Part shown: positions 26,205 to 33,412 of the stretch, piece after piece
Layout of the letters: each line of letters begins with the position of its first letter
Position numbering within the stretch: position 1 is the stretch's first letter
From: Pseudarthrobacter sp. GA104
GTDB taxonomy: Bacteria; Actinomycetota; Actinomycetes; Actinomycetales; Micrococcaceae
NCBI RefSeq assembly: GCF_009741265.1
Contig: NZ_WOWL01000001.1
Coordinates: 2,232,001 to 2,296,000 of the forward strand
Length of the DNA: 64,000 bases
Direction of reading: 5' to 3'
The notes under the pieces: generated by a model
What the model saw: the letters and a program-made list of their open reading frames with translations, nothing else
What the model was told of the DNA's origin: nothing
The model's database searches: none
Translations under genes and position numbers: made by a program

Positions 26205-26563
26205 GCCGCCCCATCAGCCGCCCTATCAGCCGCCCCATCAGCCGGCCGACCTTGGTCCTCGGTCTCGCGGCCCTCGCCTTGTCACTGGTGACGCTCGTAG
26301 GGCTGCCGACGCCGCTGCAGGTGGTCGCCGCGACAGCCGTCCTTATCCTGCTGCCAGGGCAGGCACTGGTCCGACTCACGTCGGTTACCGACCCTGCCCT
26401 TCGCGGGCTGCTTGTTCTGGCTCTCGGCCTCGCCACGCTAACCGCGGTGTCCACCGCGATGTTCTACCTCGCTGTGTGGTCGTGGCAGGCGTGTGTCGTC
26501 ACGATGGGCGTCATCACCATTGGCGCGTGCATGGCACGCGCACGACAGGAGGTTGTGTCATGA
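26201..26563 (+). CDS. Small membrane protein with tandem SRPI N-terminus
   Basis: The product is 120 residues. The first 16 residues are four repeats of (I)SRP encoded by a 12-bp DNA repeat, followed by three to four hydrophobic segments (LVLGLAALALSLVTLVGL, VVAATAVLILLPGQALV, LVLALGLATLTAVSTAMFYL). The positively charged N-terminus should be cytoplasmic. It overlaps both neighbours by 4 bp. No family is recognised. Its position suggests it is an accessory subunit of the preceding membrane protein. Confidence 0.65.
   Translation: MSRPISRPISRPISRPTLVLGLAALALSLVTLVGLPTPLQVVAATAVLILLPGQALVRLTSVTDPALRGLLVLALGLATLTAVSTAMFYLAVWSWQACVVTMGVITIGACMARARQEVVS
26204..26251 (+). repeat. 12-bp coding microrepeat (AGCCGCCCCATC, about 3.5 copies)
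   Basis: Units begin at 26204, 26216, 26228 and 26240; the last is diverged (AGCCGGCCGACC). Because 12 is divisible by 3, copy-number change would keep the frame and only alter the length of the basic N-terminal tail. Confidence 0.8.
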
Positions 26564-26775
26564 TCGATCTGGCGGGACTGCTCGCGATTGCCGCCCTGCT
26601 CATCACCATCGCCCTGCTCGTTACCCTTGTCGCGCTTGAGATCCGACGCGCGGGACCGGACGCCGAACGGCCCACGAGGCTCCTCGGCCTGACGATGAGC
26701 CGTAGGGTGGTCGGCGTCATGTGGGCGATGTATCTCGTCCTCTTCCTTCCGCGCGTCGTGGGACTGCTCACGTGA
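26560..26775 (+). CDS. Very small two-segment membrane protein
   Basis: This 71-residue product has two hydrophobic segments (LAGLLAIAALLITIALLVTL and VMWAMYLVLFLPRVVGLL) linked by a charged loop. It overlaps the previous stop by 4 bp and the next GTG start by 4 bp, which strongly supports its being translated. No family is recognised. It probably interacts with the other membrane proteins of the run. Confidence 0.6.
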   Translation: MIDLAGLLAIAALLITIALLVTLVALEIRRAGPDAERPTRLLGLTMSRRVVGVMWAMYLVLFLPRVVGLLT

Positions 26776-27848
26776 ACGGTGCGGCGCGGTGGTGGCTCCT
26801 CAGCGACCTCCACCTGGGCGTATCGGATGACGACCCCCGCCGCCCAAGCGCAGTGCTTCCAGGGTTCCTGCGCCGCGAGGTCCTTGCGGTAGCCGGTACG
26901 CAGCGGCACGTCGCATTCGTGGGTGACACGTTCGAGCTGGTCGGCCTGGCCGAAGACGAGAGCCTTGCCCGGCTCGAGTCGATCCTCGCCCGGCACCTTG
27001 ACACGTTCCGGGCGCTGGAAGCGTGTGCGGCCCGCGGCGTGCAGCTGCACTTCGTATGCGGCAACCACGACGTCGAGCTGGCCCGGCCGTCGGTCGCCGC
27101 CCGCCTGTCAGCGCTGCTGTCACCCGGCGAGCCCACACGGGTCCGGGTGCACCCGTGGTTCTTGCACGTGCCCCACGTGCTCGTGGCCGAGCACGGGCAC
27201 CAGCACCACGCGCTGCACCGGATTCCTGAGGTGCTCCGCTCGGCGGTCAACGGGACCGACGAGTTGAACCTGCCACCGCTCGCCGCCTGGAACGCCCACC
27301 CGTCGAACTCGCGCCTGAGCCGGGCCGGGGCCGTTGCCCGGTCCTGCCTGGCGTCCGAACTGGCGGAACGTCGCATCCGGGAGCCCGCGTACGACGAAAT
27401 GTTGCAGTCCGAGTCATTCCGCCTTGCGCTCGACGAGGCGGCCGTTCGGGACCTGGCACGCCTGTCCCGGTTCCGGACGGTGTCGGCGCTCCCGCGCGCC
27501 GCTACTCGCATGGTGCTCGCGGCAGCCGGGCGCAGGACCGCAGGCGAGGAGCCTCCTGCAGCAGCGGGTCGGGTCGCGCGCACCCTCGAAGAGCATGGTT
27601 CCGGGGTGGCCTGGTACGTATCGGGCCACACCCACCGTGCCCTCGAATCGGAGCTGGAGGCGTGCACAACCCGGTACGTCAACACAGGCACGTGGTGTTC
27701 GGACGTCCGCGGTCGCGGACCTGACCGGCGGGATCGTCGGGCATTCCCCTACGCCGTGATAGACGTCGCCCGCGACGGCTCCACGAACGGCGGCTTGCGG
27801 TATTGGCGTCCGGACGGCGGTTCAGCCGTACCGGTGTCAGAGTACTGA
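26772..27848 (+). CDS. Calcineurin-like metallophosphoesterase
   Basis: The 358-residue protein carries the full metallophosphoesterase motif set: D-x-H in LLSDLHLG, GD in FVGDTFE, GNHD, a later His (AEHGHQHH) and GHTH near residue 285. The GTG at 26772 overlaps the preceding stop. There is no signal peptide, so it is likely cytoplasmic or membrane-peripheral, similar in motif order to UDP-diacylglucosamine diphosphatase-like and other nucleotide-sugar or lipid-phosphate hydrolases. As the last gene of the glycan run it may hydrolyse a pyrophosphate or phosphodiester intermediate; that is inference. Confidence 0.82.
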   Translation: MNGAARWWLLSDLHLGVSDDDPRRPSAVLPGFLRREVLAVAGTQRHVAFVGDTFELVGLAEDESLARLESILARHLDTFRALEACAARGVQLHFVCGNHDVELARPSVAARLSALLSPGEPTRVRVHPWFLHVPHVLVAEHGHQHHALHRIPEVLRSAVNGTDELNLPPLAAWNAHPSNSRLSRAGAVARSCLASELAERRIREPAYDEMLQSESFRLALDEAAVRDLARLSRFRTVSALPRAATRMVLAAAGRRTAGEEPPAAAGRVARTLEEHGSGVAWYVSGHTHRALESELEACTTRYVNTGTWCSDVRGRGPDRRDRRAFPYAVIDVARDGSTNGGLRYWRPDGGSAVPVSEY

Positions 27849-27905
27849 CCGGGCGGGGTGCACACCCACGTGGCGAGGTCCCGGCCCACCTACCCTGGCG
27901 TTGAA

Positions 27906-28952
27906 TCAGCCCCCGCTTCGTGACCCGCTGTCAGTCTGCATTCCGCCGGAAACAGCACGGAATTCCCATGTATAAGAGCCGTCAGCCTTGAGGCTCATTC
28001 TTAGGTGACCCCATGTGTCGCTAAACCTCTTCTGCACATAAGAGGGGCTGCCGGTGAATTCCCGGAGGCCGATTCCACCAGTGGACACCTGGAATTGCTG
28101 CATCCCGTCCGCAACGCACTGGTCCGCGTTGTTCAGGGGGCACGTTCGCTCATAATTGTGTTGGCTGCCCGAAAGCAGTATCCGGACCCGGTTTGTCCAG
28201 AACACATCAATCCACGGTTTGGCCTCAGCGAAGCGGTCATGGCTGGATGTGTCAGAAGTGAAGTAGGGGTCATGGTAAACGACGGCCAGATGCTTGCCGG
28301 CCGCCCTGGCTGCCTTGAGGTCGGCATCCATTTCACGCGTCATGGCCCGCGCGCGCGTCGCGTCATACCGCCAGGTGGCGGTAGGGGCTACCAGGAAATG
28401 CCAGTTGCCCTTATCGAATGAGTACCATTCGAGGGCGTCCACGAATCGGCCAAGGTGGCTGTTGGTTGCGCTTTTCGTGGCGGACACGCACTCACCGTTC
28501 ATATACTTGTCCAGCTCATCGTTCGTGCCGGGCTTGACGTCGTGGTTCGGTCCAGCCGCCCAGTATGTTTTGGACTTGGCCGGTCCCCACAGCTGGTCAT
28601 AAGCGCCGAGCGCGGAGCACACTGACTTGTCGTACTGAAAGTCACCCAAAGCGATGAAGTTGTCCAGCGTGCCGTCGTTCAGGCCGGCGACAATGGACGC
28701 GGCGTTCCTGCCACTGGGCGACGCCGCGGACGTGTTCCCTTCCGGGTTGATGTCCCCTGCTGCGGCGAAATCGAAAACGTCAGTGGACGCTTGCTGGGTG
28801 GTCCCTCCGCCGTCGGTTGTGGCCGGGGTGGTTGCTGCGTCGTCCGCTGGCGCAGTCACCGTTGCTGTCGGGGGCAGAGGTGGAGGTGGAGGGGCCGAGC
28901 AGCCGCCCAGGAAAATTGCCGCTGCGCCAAGGGCGACCAAATGTTTACCCAT
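27906..28952 (-). CDS. Secreted metallophosphoesterase-like lipoprotein
   Basis: The 348-residue product starts with a lipoprotein signal (LVALGAAAIFLGGC, Cys18) and a Pro/Thr-rich linker. The body resembles purple acid phosphatase/metallophosphoesterases: AAAGDINPEG, IALGDFQY, GPNHD in place of canonical GNHD, YHDPYFTS and GSQHNYER. Most metal ligands therefore look present. It would act outside the membrane on a phosphate ester. It is convergent with the glycan run, ending 57 bp from the other metallophosphoesterase, and is divergent from rpsF. Confidence 0.8.
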   Translation of the reverse strand: MGKHLVALGAAAIFLGGCSAPPPPPLPPTATVTAPADDAATTPATTDGGGTTQQASTDVFDFAAAGDINPEGNTSAASPSGRNAASIVAGLNDGTLDNFIALGDFQYDKSVCSALGAYDQLWGPAKSKTYWAAGPNHDVKPGTNDELDKYMNGECVSATKSATNSHLGRFVDALEWYSFDKGNWHFLVAPTATWRYDATRARAMTREMDADLKAARAAGKHLAVVYHDPYFTSDTSSHDRFAEAKPWIDVFWTNRVRILLSGSQHNYERTCPLNNADQCVADGMQQFQVSTGGIGLREFTGSPSYVQKRFSDTWGHLRMSLKADGSYTWEFRAVSGGMQTDSGSRSGG

Positions 28953-29145
28953 ACGTCAGATGATAGGGGCTTCCCGGCCGTGGGAGTTTTCCACATCGCC
29001 GCACCAGCGCTTTCCGGGCCGTTGCCGGCCGCCTAGCCTTGGGTCAGGAGCAAATCGCCTATCCGGGCCACATGCACTAAGATGGTGAAGTCTGTGCTGC
29101 GCCCTGCCTCCCTTCTGGCGGGGCATCGCACGGAATCGCAAATGA

Positions 29146-29190
29146 ACCTCCTGTTACGGAAATGCCGTAACCGCTTAGCCCAAAGGAGGT
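29146..29190 (+). promoter_or_regulatory. Putative S6:S18-binding leader of rpsF
   Basis: ACCTCCT (29146-29152) is complementary to the rpsF ribosome-binding site AGGAGGT (29184-29190). Between them GTTACGG (29153-29159) pairs with CCGTAAC (29165-29171), leaving an asymmetric bulge of about 12 nt that starts with a CCG trinucleotide at 29171-29173. A bulged CCG next to helices that mask the ribosome-binding site is the known plan of the bacterial S6:S18 autoregulatory mRNA element, though exact agreement with the covariance model is not checked. Confidence 0.6.
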
Positions 29191-29200
29191 GGGTTCACAT

Positions 29201-29506
29201 ATGCGTCCTTACGAATTGATGGTAATCATCGACCCCGAGGTCGAAGAGCGTACCGTTGAGCCGTCGCTTCAGAAGTTCCTGAACGTCATCACCAACGATG
29301 GTGGAACCATCGAGAAGGTTGACATTTGGGGCCGACGCCGCCTGGCTTACGAAATCAAGAAAAAGTCCGAAGGAATCTACGCCGTGGTGAACTTCACCGC
29401 CAAGCCGGAAACCGCCAAGGAACTTGACCGCCAGTTGTCTCTTAACGAGACCATCATGCGCACCAAGATCACCCGCCCCGAAGAGCAGAAGGTTGTTGCT
29501 GAGTAA
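29201..29506 (+). CDS. rpsF: Small ribosomal subunit protein bS6
   Basis: The 101-residue protein opens with [17 protein letters not shown] and contains [21 protein letters not shown], both diagnostic of bS6. It binds 16S rRNA together with S18 in the platform of the 30S subunit. The ATG at 29201 follows AGGAGGT by a normal spacing; an in-frame ATG at 29189 overlaps that ribosome-binding site. It heads the rpsF-ssb-rpsR-rplI cluster. Confidence 0.97.
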   Translation: MRPYELMVIIDPEVEERTVEPSLQKFLNVITNDGGTIEKVDIWGRRRLAYEIKKKSEGIYAVVNFTAKPETAKELDRQLSLNETIMRTKITRPEEQKVVAE

Positions 29507-29576
29507 TTTCAGCACTGATCTTCATTCTTCACCCGCAGGAACGCACTCTTCACAGGATCGAACAAGGAGGCAGTAG

Positions 29577-30152
29577 ATGGCAGGCGAAACCACCATTACG
29601 GTCATCGGTAATCTCACCAATGACCCGGAATTGCGGTTCACACCGTCAGGTTCGGCAGTAGCGAACTTCACCATCGCTTCCACCCCGCGTACCTTTGACC
29701 GCCAGTCCAACGAGTGGAAGGACGGGGAAACCCTGTTCCTCCGCGCGGCTGTCTGGCGTGAAGCAGCCGAGAACGTCGCCGAGTCCCTCACCAAGGGCAT
29801 GCGCGTGATCGTTACCGGCCGCCTGAAGAGCCGTTCCTACGAAACCAAAGAAGGCGAAAAGCGCACCGTTATCGAGCTTGAGGTCGATGAAATCGGCCCC
29901 AGCCTGCGCTATGCCAATGCCAAGGTCAACCGCACCCAGCGCTCCGGCGCGGGTGGCCAGGGCGGCTTCGGCGGCGGCAACAGCGGCGGTGGCTTCGGAG
30001 GCGGCAACTCTGGTGGAAACCAGGGCGGCAACTCCGGTGGAGGCTGGGGCGGCGGCAACCAGCAGGCTGCGCAGGACGATCCCTGGGCTACGCCCGGCGT
30101 GTCCAGTGCAGGTGGCTGGGGCAACGGCCCCGATTCCGAACCTCCCTTCTAA
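29577..30152 (+). CDS. ssb: Single-stranded DNA-binding protein
   Basis: The 191-residue protein has an N-terminal OB fold ([20 protein letters not shown], then [26 protein letters not shown]), a Gly/Asn-rich linker from about 120 to 160, and the acidic tip DSEPPF that recruits replication and repair partners. AAGGAGG precedes the ATG. It lies between rpsF and rpsR as usual in bacteria and would coat single-stranded DNA. Confidence 0.97.
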   Translation: MAGETTITVIGNLTNDPELRFTPSGSAVANFTIASTPRTFDRQSNEWKDGETLFLRAAVWREAAENVAESLTKGMRVIVTGRLKSRSYETKEGEKRTVIELEVDEIGPSLRYANAKVNRTQRSGAGGQGGFGGGNSGGGFGGGNSGGNQGGNSGGGWGGGNQQAAQDDPWATPGVSSAGGWGNGPDSEPPF

Positions 30153-30234
30153 CACACCCCATTAAGGTCCGACGCCGGGCCCGCCACAGTGCCAACGCGC
30201 ACCAAGGCGGCTGCCGCCGTAGGACCACCACCAT

Positions 30235-30256
30235 CCCGTGGATCAACATCCACGGG
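30235..30256 (+). promoter_or_regulatory. Hairpin in the ssb-rpsR spacer
   Basis: CCCGTGGAT (30235-30243), a CAAC loop and ATCCACGGG (30248-30256) form a perfect 9-bp stem. Just downstream GCTCC (30256-30260) could pair with GGAGC in the rpsR ribosome-binding region. There is no T-run, so a processing or translational control hairpin is more likely than a terminator. Effect unknown. Confidence 0.45.
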
Positions 30257-30279
30257 CTCCCTAGAATAGGAGCTCCACG

Positions 30280-30519
30280 ATGGCTAAGGCTGAACTCCGT
30301 AAGCCCAAACCAAAGTCCAACCCCTTGAAGGCCGCTGACATCACTGTCATCGACTACAAGGACGTAGCATTGCTGCGCAAGTTCATCTCCGACCGCGGAA
30401 AGATCCGCGCCCGTCGCGTCACTGGCGTTACGGTGCAGGAACAGCGCAAGATCGCCCAGGCAATCAAGAACGCCCGCGAAGTTGCTCTGCTGCCTTACTC
30501 CGGCGCTGGCCGCGGCTAA
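30280..30519 (+). CDS. rpsR: Small ribosomal subunit protein bS18
   Basis: The 79-residue protein has the bS18 core: [26 protein letters not shown], then [19 protein letters not shown]. There are no cysteines, so it is the zinc-independent form. It partners bS6 in the 30S platform. TAGGAGCTCC precedes the ATG, and rplI follows 17 bp later. Confidence 0.97.
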   Translation: MAKAELRKPKPKSNPLKAADITVIDYKDVALLRKFISDRGKIRARRVTGVTVQEQRKIAQAIKNAREVALLPYSGAGRG

Positions 30520-30536
30520 GGAAGGGATTAACTAAC

Positions 30537-30989
30537 ATGGCAAAGCTCATTCTGACCCACGAAGTAACCGGACTCGGTGCTGCTGGCGACGTTGTCGAGG
30601 TCAAGGACGGTTACGCCCGTAACTACCTGCTGCCCCGCAACTTCGCCCTGACCTGGTCGAAGGGCGGCGAAAAGCAGGTTGAGTCCATCAAGGCTGCCCG
30701 CGCTGCCCGCGAGCACGCTTCCCTGGAAGACGCTCAGAAGCAGGCTGCTGCACTGCAGTCCAAGCCGGTCAAGCTCGTCGTCAAGGCTGGCGAAACCGGA
30801 CGCCTGTTCGGCACCGTCAAGCAGGGCGACGTCGCTGACGCTGTTGAGGCCGCTGGCCTTGGCCGCATCGACAAGCGCAAGGTTGAACTGCCGGTCCACA
30901 TCAAGTCGGTTGGTTCGTACCAGGCCAACGTCCGTCTGCACGAGGATGTTGCCGCTGTCATCGAACTCGATGTAGTGGCAGGCAAGTAG
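30537..30989 (+). CDS. rplI: Large ribosomal subunit protein bL9
   Basis: The 150-residue protein begins [33 protein letters not shown] (N-terminal globular domain with the [13 protein letters not shown] motif), continues through the long connecting helix at about 42-75 and ends with the C-terminal domain ([20 protein letters not shown]). It binds 23S rRNA at the base of the L1 stalk. A rho-independent terminator follows at 31021. Confidence 0.97.
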   Translation: MAKLILTHEVTGLGAAGDVVEVKDGYARNYLLPRNFALTWSKGGEKQVESIKAARAAREHASLEDAQKQAAALQSKPVKLVVKAGETGRLFGTVKQGDVADAVEAAGLGRIDKRKVELPVHIKSVGSYQANVRLHEDVAAVIELDVVAGK

Positions 30990-31020
30990 TCATAACGACT
31001 CAACAGTCCTGACTGTACAA

Positions 31021-31055
31021 AGACCCCCGTCGCCGGATCCCGGCAGCGGGGGTCT
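31021..31055. terminator. Bidirectional terminator after rplI
   Basis: AGACCCCCG (31021-31029) pairs with CGGGGGTCT (31047-31055). CTTGTCTTT follows on the plus strand and CTTTGT on the minus strand, so it can serve rplI and the convergent minus-strand gene. Confidence 0.8.
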
Positions 31056-31087
31056 CTTGTCTTTGGACCGTGGACGGGCCAACCGGG

Positions 31088-31633
31088 TCAGACGCCCCAG
31101 TGAGCCAGGATTGCTTCGCAGAAGTCGTCGTTCGTACCCGTAGAACCGAAGATCAGCTCGTCGCTGATCACGTTGCCCGACGCCTGGTCGATGGTGAGGA
31201 GCCTGCGGACCTGGCCGTCGCCCTTGGCGAGGATCTTGCCGTCACTTCCAATCAGCCGATTCTCTCCGGTGAGCAGCACGGTGATGCTGAGAGTCCCGTC
31301 CCCGTTGTCGACGATCTTGAGGTCTTTGGCCAGCGTGTTCGGCTGGATGTCGGTCACGGTCATCCCGTTGTACGTGAATGTCTGGACGATCCTGAGCTTC
31401 TCCTGAACCCACAGCAGGCTATCCTCGCCGCGGGTCATGGTTGAGCCCGAACCGGTCCGGTCATAGGTGAATGCGACCTGCAGCCCCGAACCGCAGAAGT
31501 CGTCGTTTAGTCCGCTGGTCGAAAAATCGAGGCTGTAACGTTCCACGAGCTCCGCGTTGGCGGGGGCAGCTCCGGTGACGGCGAGGCCGCCGAGGAGGAG
31601 CGCGGTGACGAATGGGCTGAGTTTACTGAGCAT
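31088..31633 (-). CDS. Secreted protein of unknown function
   Basis: The product is 181 residues from the ATG at 31633, which gives a clean signal peptide (SPFVTALLLGGLAVTGAAPANA). Upstream in-frame codons would add an 79-residue Cys-containing stretch with no signal features and reach across the divergent promoter. The mature part has two NDDFCG/NDDFCE motifs near the start and end, whose cysteines probably form a disulfide bridge (inference). No family is recognised. It is divergent from an FMN reductase gene. Confidence 0.65.
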   Translation of the reverse strand: MLSKLSPFVTALLLGGLAVTGAAPANAELVERYSLDFSTSGLNDDFCGSGLQVAFTYDRTGSGSTMTRGEDSLLWVQEKLRIVQTFTYNGMTVTDIQPNTLAKDLKIVDNGDGTLSITVLLTGENRLIGSDGKILAKGDGQVRRLLTIDQASGNVISDELIFGSTGTNDDFCEAILAHWGV

Positions 31634-31797
31634 GGTGGTGACTTTCGATCGGGCAGACCCTGCGCAAACATACAGAAGGTGTCGCATCGGACCGCCAGGC
31701 ACCGGCTGCGACGACGACCCAGCCTGCCGCGATTCTACTCCCCGGCGGGACAAGGGAATAACCTGGCACGTTCCCCGGTTTGCCTGTATGGATGTAA

Positions 31798-31813
31798 ACA
31801 TGCAAATGCATGT
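31798..31813. promoter_or_regulatory. Inverted repeat ACATGCA-AA-TGCATGT before FMN reductase gene
   Basis: Perfect 7-bp arms separated by AA lie 38 bp upstream of the ATG at 31851 in a divergent intergenic region. The size suits a MarR/PadR-type dimer site; no regulator gene is adjacent. Confidence 0.5.
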
Positions 31814-31850
31814 AACTTGTATACGAACTACCGAGCAACAGGAGACCGTC

Positions 31851-32477
31851 ATGGAAACCCGCCGTATCACAGTCCTTTCCGCCGGCTTGGGCGTGCCGTC
31901 GTCGAGCCGCCTGCTTGCCGACCAGCTGGCAGCGTCGGCTGAACGTCAGTTGGGCGCGGCCGGCTATGACGTGACCGTGGACGTCGTCGAACTCCGGGAC
32001 CTTGCCGTGGACATCGCCAACAACTTCGTCACCGGCTACGCTGCTCCGCGCCTCGCAGAGGTCATCGCAGGGGTGGAAGCCGCCGACGGGATCATCGCCG
32101 TGACGCCTGTGTTCAGCGCGTCCTACAGTGGCCTGTTCAAATCCTTCATCGACGTCCTCGACCCCAAGTCCTTGGACGGCAAGGCCGTCCTGCTCGGCGC
32201 CACCGGCGGCACCGAGCGCCACCAGATGGTCCTGGACTACGCGCTCCGCCCGCTCTTCAGCTACCTGCGCGCCAGGATTGCGCCCACGGGCGTCTTCGCC
32301 GGCCCGCAGGACTGGGGAACCGCGGACGACGACGGGTCCTCCCTTGCCGCCCGCATCGACCGCGCTGCCGGCGAATTTACCCGCCTGATGGAGGGGTCCC
32401 AGCCGGGCCGGAAGCATGCTCCCATGGAGTCACTGCCATTCGAGCAGCTGCTGGCGGGCATCTCCGGAAACGCCTGA
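31851..32477 (+). CDS. NADPH-dependent FMN reductase family protein (CE1759-like)
   Basis: The 208-residue flavodoxin-fold protein has the phosphate-binding start VLSAGLGVPSSSRLLADQLA, the substrate loop TPVFSASYSGLFKSFIDVL, and GATGGTERHQMVLDYALRPLF. These match the actinobacterial CE1759-type FMN reductases, which supply reduced flavin or act in oxidative-stress and sulfur metabolism. The ATG at 31851 follows ACAGGAG. It is transcribed divergently from the secreted protein gene. The actual electron acceptor is unknown. Confidence 0.85.
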   Translation: METRRITVLSAGLGVPSSSRLLADQLAASAERQLGAAGYDVTVDVVELRDLAVDIANNFVTGYAAPRLAEVIAGVEAADGIIAVTPVFSASYSGLFKSFIDVLDPKSLDGKAVLLGATGGTERHQMVLDYALRPLFSYLRARIAPTGVFAGPQDWGTADDDGSSLAARIDRAAGEFTRLMEGSQPGRKHAPMESLPFEQLLAGISGNA

Positions 32478-32536
32478 AGTTCCCCGCCGCGAGCGAAGCC
32501 AACTTCCAGTAGGCCCCTTCACGAGTCCAGCCGGGC

Positions 32537-33115
32537 TTAGTCGTCCAGCAGTTCGATGAACTCCCTGGCCTGCTTCATGGAGATATCGGAATGGCGGGTA
32601 AGGGCGGTGGCAGCCGCCTCGGTGTCCCCATTGCGGGCCAGGGTGCGGATCCGGCCGTAGATCTCGTCGTTGAGCATATTGCTGCTGACCTCGCGGGTTA
32701 CGTCGCCTTTACTCGCAATGGCCCGGTAGCGGTAAGGGAACCGCTGCGGCTCATCGTCCTCGTCGTCCTCAGTGGCCGGCGGCACTGCCTCGGGGCCCCG
32801 GTAGGGCTGGGGGTGGGCGGCCAGTGCACCGACGGCATCGCGTGACGCGCGCAGCCCATCCCCGGTGACCTCGTAGTAGAGCTTGATGGCGGCCATGGCC
32901 TGGCCCTGGGCAATCAGGGCATATAGCCGCCGGTGCTGGTCCTCGGAGAGTTTCGTGGCCGCCTGGCGGGCGAGCTCGGCGGAACTGACGGGCGGCGACG
33001 TGGATGCCGCACCGGCGGAAGCCTTTCGCCTGCTGATGGCGCGGGCAGCCAGGGAGACTCCGGCAGCCACGGCCAGGAGGATAAGGACAGGGATCACGAG
33101 CGATTCCATTTTCAT
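32537..33115 (-). CDS. Membrane-anchored protein with ribosomal L7/L12 C-terminal-domain-like repeats
   Basis: The product is 192 residues. One N-terminal membrane segment (SLVIPVLILLAVAAGVSLAARAI) is followed by a linker, then a region (LYALIAQGQAMAAIKLYYEV, then TGDGLRASRDAVGAL) close in pattern to the bL12 C-terminal domain (AIK-Y-E-TG-GL-EA-D-V). An acidic linker (ATEDDEDDEP) leads to a second, weaker copy (RIRTLARNGDTEAAATALTRH, then ISMKQAREFIELL). The start overlaps the stop of the next minus-strand gene upstream by 4 bp. Function is unknown; a role in binding a translation factor or helical partner at the membrane would be speculation. Confidence 0.65.
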   Translation of the reverse strand: MKMESLVIPVLILLAVAAGVSLAARAISRRKASAGAASTSPPVSSAELARQAATKLSEDQHRRLYALIAQGQAMAAIKLYYEVTGDGLRASRDAVGALAAHPQPYRGPEAVPPATEDDEDDEPQRFPYRYRAIASKGDVTREVSSNMLNDEIYGRIRTLARNGDTEAAATALTRHSDISMKQAREFIELLDD

Positions 33116-33387
33116 TGCCGTTCTGTGTACTTCCTGGTGGCAGCCAGATCTGAGTGCATCGCCTGTGCGTTCTGGCTTGGCCGTGTAATGGCCTCAAGGC
33201 GGGCCCGCGCGGCGGTGGCCGCCTGGACCTGCGCCGCATAGTGCCGGGCTGAACGTTCGGCGAGGTCCCGCTGGTACTTCTCGGCGTCGGAGACGCCTGA
33301 ATCGCGTGGGCTGAGGGCCGTGGCAAGCCCCCAAATAAGCGCCGCCAAGACGATCGCCGGCAGCAGAACCAGCAGTAGTTCGCCCAT
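33112..33387 (-). CDS. Small single-pass membrane protein
   Basis: The 91-residue product has one N-terminal membrane segment (LLLVLLPAIVLAALIWGLATA) and a charged helical tail with coiled-coil character (EKYQRDLAERSARHYAAQVQ). The stop overlaps the start of the L12-like membrane protein gene by 4 bp, so the two are probably co-translated and may interact. No family is recognised. Confidence 0.65.
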   Translation of the reverse strand: MGELLLVLLPAIVLAALIWGLATALSPRDSGVSDAEKYQRDLAERSARHYAAQVQAATAARARLEAITRPSQNAQAMHSDLAATRKYTERQ

Positions 33388-33412
33388 ACATAGAGCTTAT
33401 GCCAGTTCCTGT

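Noticed and set aside
31634..31870. N-terminal extension of the secreted protein upstream of 31633
   Set aside because: It crosses the divergent promoter region and would hide the signal peptide; the ATG at 31633 gives a normal secretion signal.
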